Shown one piece after another: positions 53,775-61,214 of a DNA stretch of 64,000 nt. The stretch spans positions 1 through 64,000 of the forward strand of contig NZ_ABEA03000161.1 in NCBI RefSeq assembly GCF_000171235.2. Direction: 5' to 3'. The notes under the pieces are model-generated. The model did no database searches and was not told where the DNA came from. It saw only the letters and a list, made by a program, of their open reading frames with translations. The DNA is from Geminisphaera colitermitum TAV2 (GTDB taxonomy: Bacteria; Verrucomicrobiota; Verrucomicrobiia; Opitutales; Opitutaceae). Positions within the stretch are counted from its first letter, which is position 1; each line of letters starts with the position of its first letter. The position numbers and the translations under genes were made by a program.

Positions 53775-53996
53775 ATGATCGCCGCACTCACATTCACCCT
53801 CACCTTCGGCTGGTGGCTCATCCCCGCCGCACTCACGCTGGCCGTCTTCTCCCTGTGGGCGTTTACCGGATACAGGGATTACCAGCAGTCTGGCTGGTTT
53901 GTCGGTATATGGGCCGTGTTTACCGGCATGGCCGTCATTGCCGCATCCGCCATCATATGGGCCGTCTATTTCGGCATTCTCCTGCTGCTTCGCTAA
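53775..53996 (+). CDS. Small two-helix membrane protein
   Basis: 73 residues with two hydrophobic segments (about 5-30 and 43-70) joined by a short polar turn GYRDYQQSGWF. The size and topology fit a class II holin, which would open the inner membrane at lysis. No endolysin was recognised next to it, so the role is inferred. ATG 53775 follows a GC-rich repeat. Confidence 0.6.
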   Translation: MIAALTFTLTFGWWLIPAALTLAVFSLWAFTGYRDYQQSGWFVGIWAVFTGMAVIAASAIIWAVYFGILLLLR

Positions 53997-54049
53997 TCAC
54001 TCACCGCCGCCTAGCGGCATAACGTAACCAAAAACAAAATACAAAAATC

Positions 54050-54286
54050 ATGAGCCCTGAACTCATTGAAAAACTCGCCACCTATGCTGGCTACTACGGC
54101 GCGGCCTGCGTCGCGTTCAACGCGCTTGCCACCGCCATTTCCGCGTTCGTGAAACAGTCGCCCTCCACCTCGGATGATGCGGCTATCGACCGCGTGTATT
54201 CATCGAAGGCTTACAAGGCCGTCGCGTGGATTTTCTCTTGGGGCGATTACGTCGCCGAACTGATCGCCAAATACAAAGCCAAATAA
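54050..54286 (+). CDS. Small holin-like phage protein
   Basis: 78 residues with one hydrophobic segment (YAGYYGAACVAFNALATAIS, about 12-31) and a second weaker one (AYKAVAWIFSWGDYVAELIA). Lysis-cassette position next to another small membrane protein and spanin-like genes supports a lysis role; no family is recognised. Confidence 0.55.
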   Translation: MSPELIEKLATYAGYYGAACVAFNALATAISAFVKQSPSTSDDAAIDRVYSSKAYKAVAWIFSWGDYVAELIAKYKAK

Positions 54287-54292
54287 TTACCT

Positions 54293-54355
54293 CACGCGGG
54301 GACGCGGAGACACGGCGGGATCATTCCCCTTCGCGCTCCCCGCGCCCTGCGTGAG
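54293..54355. repeat. TCACGCGGGGACGCGGAG inverted repeat in the prophage
   Basis: The left arm TCACGCGGGGACGCGGAG (54293 on) and the right arm, read on the minus strand, starting TCACGCAGGGCGCGGGGAG form a long imperfect inverted repeat between two small genes. It is related to the chromosomal repeat at 943-1046. Confidence 0.6.
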
Positions 54356-54385
54356 TCCAAATTTCACCCTAACAAATCCAAAATC

Positions 54386-54625
54386 ATGAGCGACGAAACC
54401 GAACTGAGACAACTTGAACAATTCCCGCGCAAGGAACTCGAAAACTACTGCGCCTCCCTGCGCGAAAACGCTCTGCGCCTCGGCGAACTCGTCAACGAGC
54501 TCCAGACCGAGAACGGCCACTTGCGGGCGGAGGTGAAAGACCTCTCCGAAAAGGTTGAGCGTTACCGTCAGGAAGTGGGCAGGCTTAACAGTCTGCGTGC
54601 ACCGGAAATGACGAAGAACGCCTGA
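54386..54625 (+). CDS. Small coiled-coil phage protein
   Basis: 79 residues, almost wholly coiled coil (LRENALRLGELVNELQTENG), with no membrane segment. Not recognised. It lies within the putative lysis region. Confidence 0.6.
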   Translation: MSDETELRQLEQFPRKELENYCASLRENALRLGELVNELQTENGHLRAEVKDLSEKVERYRQEVGRLNSLRAPEMTKNA

Positions 54626-54630
54626 CCTCC

Positions 54631-54945
54631 ATGACCTTCATTCCCGTACTCCTCGAACTCGCGCTGAATGGGGTGAAGGCATTTCTCATCACGCTCGAAA
54701 TCAAAAAGCTAAACGCGGCGTATGACCTTTCCCGCCGTATCCAGAAAGACAATTACGACGATGAAAACGAAATCCTTCGCCTTCGCGCTTGCCATGATAC
54801 TGGCAGCCAGCTTGCCGCTGATCGGCTGCAAAAGCGTCTCACTAGCGGACAAGGCTGGTTTAACCATTTATCAGCCTCGGGCCTTATTTCTCCAAGCGGG
54901 ACAGCCGATCCAGACCAAGGAGGGGATTTACACTCCCCAAGTTGA
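54631..54945 (+). CDS. Candidate inner-membrane spanin-type protein
   Basis: 104 residues with one N-terminal hydrophobic segment (FIPVLLELALNGVKAFLITL) followed by a charged helical part. From 54761 it overlaps the lipoprotein gene in another frame. This nested pair resembles Rz/Rz1 genes, where an inner-membrane protein and an outer-membrane lipoprotein join to fuse the membranes at lysis. The residues after about 60 are probably shaped by the overlapping gene. Confidence 0.5.
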   Translation: MTFIPVLLELALNGVKAFLITLEIKKLNAAYDLSRRIQKDNYDDENEILRLRACHDTGSQLAADRLQKRLTSGQGWFNHLSASGLISPSGTADPDQGGDLHSPS

Positions 54946-55048
54946 CGAAATCTGGCACTCCGCCGCCGCCTACCAGTCGCTTGAAACGCAACTGATCGAC
55001 CTCGCCGCCGCACGCGCCCAACGCCGCAACACCTCTCCTGCCAAATGA
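54761..55048 (+). CDS. Nested lipoprotein, candidate outer-membrane spanin
   Basis: 95 residues. MKTKSFAFALAMILAASL leads into the lipobox PLIGC (Cys near 23), so the mature protein is a lipoprotein. ATG 54761 lies inside the preceding gene in a different frame. It is longer than typical Rz1 proteins, so an alternative envelope role is possible. Its stop overlaps the next start by 4 bp. Confidence 0.65.
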   Translation: MKTKSFAFALAMILAASLPLIGCKSVSLADKAGLTIYQPRALFLQAGQPIQTKEGIYTPQVDEIWHSAAAYQSLETQLIDLAAARAQRRNTSPAK

Positions 55049-55290
55049 GCGACATCACAGACAAAACACCGGTCAAGTTGCCAGTCGGAGTCTGGCTCGC
55101 CCTCTTGGTGACCGTGGGCGGGGCACTCTCCTCGTTCGCCGTCGCGCAATACCAGATCGCCGAGCACTCGCGGCGTATCAGCGCCCTCGAAGAGCAGGGG
55201 CAAAACTCCCGAGAACTGCTGCTTCGTATCGACGAACGCACTACCGAAATCAAGCGCCAGTTGGACCGCATGACAGCCCGCAATCCCTAA
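55045..55290 (+). CDS. Membrane-anchored coiled-coil phage protein
   Basis: 81 residues. One hydrophobic segment (VGVWLALLVTVGGALSSFAV, about 14-33) is followed by a coiled coil (ISALEEQGQNSRELLLRIDE to the end). This topology is also that of inner-membrane spanins, so it is a rival to the 54631 product as the lipoprotein's partner. It overlaps its neighbours by 4 and 1 bp. Confidence 0.6.
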   Translation: MSDITDKTPVKLPVGVWLALLVTVGGALSSFAVAQYQIAEHSRRISALEEQGQNSRELLLRIDERTTEIKRQLDRMTARNP

Positions 55291-56246
55291 TGAAACTCTA
55301 TTTCGACACCGACGCCGGAACGATAGTCCCGATACCCGGGAGCATGGCCGCGCTCAACATGATCAAGGTCAAGCGGGCGGACGAGTTCGATGTCGAGCTG
55401 CGGATTTACGCCAACGGCGTGCAGTATGTCCCCGACGCGGACACGGCGTGGATTTGCTGCAAAAACACGGGGGAGTATCCGGCAACTTTCCCGTATCTGG
55501 CGGTCAATGACGGGTTGGTCAAAACGCTCATGAATCCGCTGCCGGAGGACGCGACGCAGCAGGAGATTGATAAGTGGGTGCCGGATTACGCGTGGTGCGG
55601 GCGTTTTAACCTGAACACGAACAAGCTCAATGGCCTGTTTGACTTGGATGGCGAGGGCGAGGGAGAGGTGGAGAAGGAATCTGTTTCCGTGCTGGGGGAG
55701 GTGGGCTTCAAGAAGGGGTCGAGGGAAACGTCCTCGCTGGTCTTCACCTTCAAGATTCACAACGACCTCTACAAGGGTGACACGAGTTTGCCGGAGGATG
55801 CGGAGTCGGGGGCGGCTTCGCAGGCGGCGGAGCGGGCGGAAGAGGCGGCAGATCGCGCGGAGGATGCCGCAGACCGGGCGGAAAATGCCATCTACACAGC
55901 CAACCCGGTGCCAGCGAACGCGCCGGACGGAGCGGTGCGATTCAAGATCGATGGCAACGGCATCTTTTTCCAGTTGAAGAGCGAGACGACGGGGGCGTTT
56001 CACTCGGTGTGGGTGAAGGGAGCTACGGGCGCGGAAGCTCTCGCGCTCGGTCCGGAGGATCACGATCCGAACCAGGCGACAGGGTTTGCGCCCGCTACGC
56101 CGCCGAATGGCAACTACCTGTTCCGACCCAATGCGGGCGGATTCTACATGCTCCATCTCAAGCACGAGACGGCGGGGACGTTCCATCCGGTTTTCGTCTC
56201 CGGCGAGCCGGGGAGCGAACAGATCAAGGCAGGACCGGCAATCTGA
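55290..56246 (+). CDS. Fibre- or baseplate-like phage protein
   Basis: 318 residues. The N-terminal 165 residues are a beta-rich domain, then an Ala-rich heptad helix (SQAAERAEEAADRAEDAADR, about 173-195), then two similar short units: GIFFQLKSETTGAFHSVWVK and GFYMLHLKHETAGTFHPVFV. Such a base domain, trimeric stalk and repeated tip is typical of phage fibres; no family was recognised. The gene directly precedes the large adhesin. Confidence 0.65.
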   Translation: MKLYFDTDAGTIVPIPGSMAALNMIKVKRADEFDVELRIYANGVQYVPDADTAWICCKNTGEYPATFPYLAVNDGLVKTLMNPLPEDATQQEIDKWVPDYAWCGRFNLNTNKLNGLFDLDGEGEGEVEKESVSVLGEVGFKKGSRETSSLVFTFKIHNDLYKGDTSLPEDAESGAASQAAERAEEAADRAEDAADRAENAIYTANPVPANAPDGAVRFKIDGNGIFFQLKSETTGAFHSVWVKGATGAEALALGPEDHDPNQATGFAPATPPNGNYLFRPNAGGFYMLHLKHETAGTFHPVFVSGEPGSEQIKAGPAI

Positions 56247-56259
56247 TTTTGGATACACC

Positions 56260-59200
56260 ATGAAAAACATACTTCACTTCTTTTGCTTTCTGGTTCTTTG
56301 GACGCCGGACTTTGGACTTTGGACGCCGCCGTCGGTCATGGCGCAGACGTTTCCGCAGGCGCAGGGGACAACGGTCATGATCAACCCGGACGGGACGCTG
56401 CGCGCGCCCGCCAATTTCTGGACGGCGAACGAGGCCGCCATCCTCGCTCTGATCCCGCCGCCCGGGAGCCTGGATATTCCGTTCGCGACCGAGGCGCAGG
56501 CCATCGCAGGCACGAGTAACAGTCTCGTCGTGAATCCTCGCGCCATGAAGGCGGCATTCGAGGCGTGGGTGTCAACGGGCGGCGGCACTGGCGGCGGATT
56601 GCAGGCCGAGTGGCTGGCGTTCAATCTCGATAAGGTCGAGGGGTTGTGGCTGGATTACGAACTAAAGGGGAGCCCCACCAACTACGGCATAGCGGGGCAA
56701 CCGGTGCTTCCGCTGTATTACCATTCCAGCGATCCGGGGCGCGAAATCATCACGAGCCAGACGGGGCCGAAGCCGTTGAGTTATTTTATGGATACCGGTG
56801 GCAGCGATTCGCGCCGGATGGTCAAGCAGGATGACGAGCGTTCAATTTGGGCGATGGCGAAGGGCTACGTCGGCGGGGTGAGCGCCTACCTGAAGGTGTC
56901 GGATTTGCAGGCGCTTTCGCCGGGGGCAAATCCGGCGAATTGGGTGTGGTCTTACTGCCGGATGTCAGCGACGGACTACGAGCGCGACAGTTCGGGGCGC
57001 GTGATCTGGAGGCCGATTGTGCCGGTGCCGGTGTCGGCGGCGCTCATCGCGGCGCAGACAGGGACGGGCGGCAACTTGGTGGCTGAATACGCCACGGGCG
57101 GTGGCGTTGACCCGCCGGTGGACCCGGAAGATCCGAATCCGCCTATCGAAGGCTGGAGTGTGCAGCCGGACATCACGCACAACGGGACGCTGAATACTCT
57201 GGCGCTCTTCCCGTCCACTACGCCCATCGCCCAAAACGAGGACATGTCCTACGTGTATCATGGGGTGGCACTTGGCATTAGCGGCTACACCGGGGCGCCT
57301 GGATACCTTTTCGCCAATCCAGGTTACAGCATCAGCACGTTGCAGACGCCTTTGCAGCCAGCTTATGACAACATGCGGACGGCGCAGAGGCGGCTGAATC
57401 TGTTGGAGTATTATTCTACGGGGGGCATGACTCTGTCCGCCTCGTTTGTCATCAGCCAGCCCGTCACCAGCGCAACCAAGTTGTTCCGGTTTTGGGTGTT
57501 AGACCCCTACGTTACCACCACCGTCACTGACGCTCCCTTCGCGCCTTACTACATTGAGGCGTATCCTGTTTCAGGGGAGGGCAACGAAAACAAGGTGACA
57601 ATCAGGTATGTCAGGACAACAATAGCCGGGAGAGGGAGTGACAATATTGACGGCAACGGCTATCTCTATGCTGCGGACAGGCTGGCGCGTCCCGCCACCC
57701 CCGCGCTCGTCGCCACGTTGGGGACCGTCAATGTCGGCGACGTTTGCGTGTTCTCGATTGTGAGCGGAGCGGAGCCAACTCGGGTGTTTTTCAATGGCAG
57801 CCTGTCGGCTGTCACCGTGTCCGATACTACTTACAGGAGCGCAATCATGGAGGGCGCCGTTGACAGTCGCGCCGCCAAATACCCGTGGTTTTTCAACCAT
57901 CGATATATTTTTAACCAAAGCACATGGCGGACAGCGCAGCGTCCCGTCTCCGCGATATTTACGGATGACGAGAAGGTGATGTGGACTTCGCTGCGCGTTA
58001 GGGATCGCTGGCTGAGTGATTCCGAGGTGGCCGAGCTGTCGGCGGGGCAGTCGGAGGGGATCACGCTTTACACGCTGACCTTCGATTCGCAGGGCGGCAG
58101 TGCGGTCGCGTCGCAAGTGACGACGGGGAATGTGACGAGGCCGGCGAATCCGACGCGCACGGGCTACGATTTTGTTGACTGGATGACGACGGCGGACGGC
58201 AGCACGCCGTTCGACTTCATCAGCCCGATCACGGCGAACGCCACCGCTTACGCGAAGTGGCAGGCGAAAACCTACACGCTGACGTTCGACTCGCAGGGCG
58301 GAAGTGCCGTCGCGTCGCAGACTGTTGGCTACGGGCAAACGTGGACGCGCCCCGCCGACCCGACCAAAGCGGGTGCCGTGTTCGTCAACTGGATGACGAC
58401 GGCGGCGGGGAGCACGCCGTTCAACTTCGGACAGATGCCCGCCTCGAATCTGACGGCCTATGCCAAGTGGTCGGCGGCAGTCACGATGACGTTCGATGCG
58501 GACGGGGGCAGTGCGGTCAGCCCGATCAACACCTATGCGGGCGCCACGGTTGCCGCGCCCACGGCTACGACGAAATTGGGACACTACCTGCAAGGCTGGA
58601 AGATCGGAAGCGGGCCGGTGCAGATTTCCACCAACCTGACCGCGCCAAGCACCAATACCACCTACACGGCGGTGTGGGTGAGTGCGTTCTCGCTGACCTT
58701 CGATTCGCAGGGTGGAAGCGCCGTCGCAGCGCAAAGTGTCAGGAAATGGAGCGATGCTCCTGCGCTGGGCGGCAAGTCGTTCTTTCCCGTCTCCACGAAG
58801 GCGGGCCATGTGTTTGCCCGCTGGGCGGCGGATACGCGGGGCAACTACTTCTACGATTACCCGAACAACATGAATAATGGCACCGTCGGCGGAAGGACGC
58901 TGCCAGCGGCCATCAATCAGGCATCCACGCTGACTGCGGTGTGGTATGGACCGGGAACATTCGCCGTGTATGTGACAGGCGACCAGTCGGGCATGAAAAA
59001 CGTCGGCAGTTCCGCGCCAGTCGTCACGGAAAGCGCGGCAAATTACACGTTCAACATGCTGATCAGCAGCACGGCACTCTCCGGTATCGAGAATGGGCTA
59101 CGGGTAGTGTTCTCCGTCGTGGCCGACAATGGGGCGAGTTCGGGGACTGAGGTTGAGTTTTGGGACTCGGCAAATCAGGGGGTCGGCACGTTCTCCGCAA

Positions 59201-59421
59201 CCATCGCGACAAGCCTGATTTCCGCCAACTACAACCGCAACGTGAACGGACTGACCCTGTCGAAATCGGCACTCATCGACATCGGCATGAACTACACCTT
59301 CGGCGGCGTGAGCGCCGGGCTGACAGGCACGCACTTCCACTACCGGGTAAAGCTCTACTTCAGTAACACGCTGTTCGACACCATCAACTCACCCAGCGTC
59401 CACTACGACATCAGCATGTGA
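56260..59421 (+). CDS. Large exported adhesin-like phage protein: LamG-like and InlB repeats
   Basis: 1,053 residues. The N-terminus MKNILHFFCFLVLWTPDFGL is signal-like. About 125-255 (LPLYYHSSDPGREIITSQTG ... RMSATDYERDSSGRVIWRPI) repeats the module of the 51478 gene. About 300-600 fit a LamG/lectin-like jelly roll ending SLRVRDRWLSDSEVAELSAG. About 605-890 contain four InlB B-type (Listeria/Bacteroides) repeats of the YTLTFDSQGGSAVASQ kind. A beta-rich C-terminal domain follows. It is probably a receptor- or surface-binding protein, or a lysogenic-conversion adhesin. A GGACGCCGGACTTTGGAC micro-repeat (56298-56329) encodes part of the signal region. ATG 56260 is taken. Confidence 0.75.
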   Translation: MKNILHFFCFLVLWTPDFGLWTPPSVMAQTFPQAQGTTVMINPDGTLRAPANFWTANEAAILALIPPPGSLDIPFATEAQAIAGTSNSLVVNPRAMKAAFEAWVSTGGGTGGGLQAEWLAFNLDKVEGLWLDYELKGSPTNYGIAGQPVLPLYYHSSDPGREIITSQTGPKPLSYFMDTGGSDSRRMVKQDDERSIWAMAKGYVGGVSAYLKVSDLQALSPGANPANWVWSYCRMSATDYERDSSGRVIWRPIVPVPVSAALIAAQTGTGGNLVAEYATGGGVDPPVDPEDPNPPIEGWSVQPDITHNGTLNTLALFPSTTPIAQNEDMSYVYHGVALGISGYTGAPGYLFANPGYSISTLQTPLQPAYDNMRTAQRRLNLLEYYSTGGMTLSASFVISQPVTSATKLFRFWVLDPYVTTTVTDAPFAPYYIEAYPVSGEGNENKVTIRYVRTTIAGRGSDNIDGNGYLYAADRLARPATPALVATLGTVNVGDVCVFSIVSGAEPTRVFFNGSLSAVTVSDTTYRSAIMEGAVDSRAAKYPWFFNHRYIFNQSTWRTAQRPVSAIFTDDEKVMWTSLRVRDRWLSDSEVAELSAGQSEGITLYTLTFDSQGGSAVASQVTTGNVTRPANPTRTGYDFVDWMTTADGSTPFDFISPITANATAYAKWQAKTYTLTFDSQGGSAVASQTVGYGQTWTRPADPTKAGAVFVNWMTTAAGSTPFNFGQMPASNLTAYAKWSAAVTMTFDADGGSAVSPINTYAGATVAAPTATTKLGHYLQGWKIGSGPVQISTNLTAPSTNTTYTAVWVSAFSLTFDSQGGSAVAAQSVRKWSDAPALGGKSFFPVSTKAGHVFARWAADTRGNYFYDYPNNMNNGTVGGRTLPAAINQASTLTAVWYGPGTFAVYVTGDQSGMKNVGSSAPVVTESAANYTFNMLISSTALSGIENGLRVVFSVVADNGASSGTEVEFWDSANQGVGTFSATIATSLISANYNRNVNGLTLSKSALIDIGMNYTFGGVSAGLTGTHFHYRVKLYFSNTLFDTINSPSVHYDISM

Positions 59422-59438
59422 GGCGGGCGTTGCCTGCA

Positions 59439-61214
59439 TCAGATCAACCGGTAATACCGTCCGTCCTGGTGCATGGCAATGGCACCGCTGGTCATGAGAT
59501 TGTAGCGGTAGTCCGAGAATGTAGTTCCGGGCATCAACAGGCGCTCGGCGGCGAGTTTCTTTATCTGAGGAAGCGGGAGACGGGCTTCCTCTCCGAGGGG
59601 GAAAATGGCGGCGACTTCCGCGTCGGTGTATTTGCGCGGGCGTCCGCCGGGGGTGCGTGTCGTGGGTTGCGGGGTCGCTTCATCTTCCGGTTCGGGCTCG
59701 CAGCGTTCCCAAAGAATCATGGGATACTGACGGCCTTCGACCGTGATTTGGCGGGTGGAGTGGCAAACGTGGATTTCGGTGACGGTCTCCTTGCGCACGG
59801 CCATGCCTTGAGGGACTTCGCGGTAGAGTCCGGCACGGGTGCCGCGCTTGTCGAAACTGAAAATGAAGTGGCCGGGTTTGCCGCGCATCTGCGTCATGTT
59901 GATGATGGCGCGGGCCCAGTTGGTGAGGGAACTGGAACCAAAGGCGGTGTATTGGCGGTCAACGGCGTCTTTCTTTGGCTGGGGTCTGCCTGCTGTCTTG
60001 GGATCCTGCGCGGGCGGTTTCGGTGTGTGATGGAAGGCGATGGTGAGGAAGTGAAATTCGTCGGCGAGGTGATCGAGCGCGGAAAGGAATGGGCCGGCGA
60101 TTTCTTCCTTGGACAGGCCGGGGCAGTAGCGCATGAGGGGATTGATGATGACGATGTCGGGGCGGTGGTAGCGAACGTAGGCGCGGAGGGCGTCAATGAA
60201 GTCTTCAGCGATGTTGGCGCGGTCCTTGATACAGTGGACGTTTTTGTGAAAGAGCGCGGCTTCGGCAGGTGTGAGGCCGAGGCCTTGTTTGATGGACTCC
60301 GCCACTTCGCCGACGTCGCCTTCATCGTCTTCGGCCTGGATGAGCAGCACACGGAGCGGGCCGGTGCAGGACAGGCCAAGCCAGTCGCGGCCAACGCCCC
60401 AGCAGGCGGCCATGTGGTAGCTGGCCGTGGATTTTCCGATGCCGGAGGGAGCGGGAATGAGGAGGGAACCGCCGCGTCCAAGGTAGCGGCGGGCGGGGCC
60501 GATGAGGATGTTGGGGTCACTGACCGGGTAGGTGAAGGTGTCGAGCGGTCGGAGGACGTCGGCAAGCGGAGAGGCGTGGGCGTCGATGACGGCGGGGAGT
60601 TTTTTGACGGGTTCGATGACATCATCGAGGCCGTCGCCGTCGTAGTTATAGCAGTTTTCAACGGCGCTTGTCGCGGCGATGATAATCTCGCGGAGTATGT
60701 GAAGTTCGCGGACTTTTTCTATGAAGTAGCCAGCTTGCGCGGTGGTCGGGATGGAGCCGCTGATGCGGGTGAGGTAGGCGTAGCCGCCGATTTCATCGAG
60801 TTGATGGCTGATTTTCAGTTCCTCGGCCACGACGGCGATGTCGATGACCGCGCCTTTGTTGTAGAGTTCGACGAGCTTTTCAAAAATCACCCGGTTGGCC
60901 GGCGTGTAAAAGGATGCCGCCGCGATCTTCCCCTCCATGCAGCGGGAGATGACGTCGCTATCAAGAAGGCAGCAGGAGATCAGATATTCCTCGGCATCGG
61001 TGGAATGTGGAGGGACGCGGCCAATTCCGGCGGCCTGTGTTGATTGCGCGGCAGCAGCATGGCGTGTGCGCGGAGAGGACGTCTCATACAGGGAGCGACG
61101 AACAGGCGCGGATTTCCAATGGGACGGGCCTGCGGACGGGACATGAGGTGGCGATGCTTCCGCGGGAGGCATGAAGGTTGCATCGGGATCGAAGTCGAGG
61201 ACGTCGGGAGACAT
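59439..61214 (-). CDS. Replicative helicase: DnaB-N domain plus RepA-like ATPase
   Basis: 591 residues. About 60-190 match the DnaB N-terminal domain (STDAEEYLISCCLLDSDVIS; ELKISHQLDEIGGYAYLTRI). About 240-420 are a RecA-like ATPase with Walker A APSGIGKST (near 255), ILLIQAEDDEGD-like strand (VLLIQAEDDEGD) and VIINPLMRY, as in RepA-type helicases. The C-terminus (ARLPLPQIKKLAAERLLMPG) may be a winged helix. It probably unwinds phage DNA at replication. It directly follows the DEAD-type helicase gene (stop and start adjoin). Confidence 0.8.
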   Translation of the reverse strand: MSPDVLDFDPDATFMPPAEASPPHVPSAGPSHWKSAPVRRSLYETSSPRTRHAAAAQSTQAAGIGRVPPHSTDAEEYLISCCLLDSDVISRCMEGKIAAASFYTPANRVIFEKLVELYNKGAVIDIAVVAEELKISHQLDEIGGYAYLTRISGSIPTTAQAGYFIEKVRELHILREIIIAATSAVENCYNYDGDGLDDVIEPVKKLPAVIDAHASPLADVLRPLDTFTYPVSDPNILIGPARRYLGRGGSLLIPAPSGIGKSTASYHMAACWGVGRDWLGLSCTGPLRVLLIQAEDDEGDVGEVAESIKQGLGLTPAEAALFHKNVHCIKDRANIAEDFIDALRAYVRYHRPDIVIINPLMRYCPGLSKEEIAGPFLSALDHLADEFHFLTIAFHHTPKPPAQDPKTAGRPQPKKDAVDRQYTAFGSSSLTNWARAIINMTQMRGKPGHFIFSFDKRGTRAGLYREVPQGMAVRKETVTEIHVCHSTRQITVEGRQYPMILWERCEPEPEDEATPQPTTRTPGGRPRKYTDAEVAAIFPLGEEARLPLPQIKKLAAERLLMPGTTFSDYRYNLMTSGAIAMHQDGRYYRLI

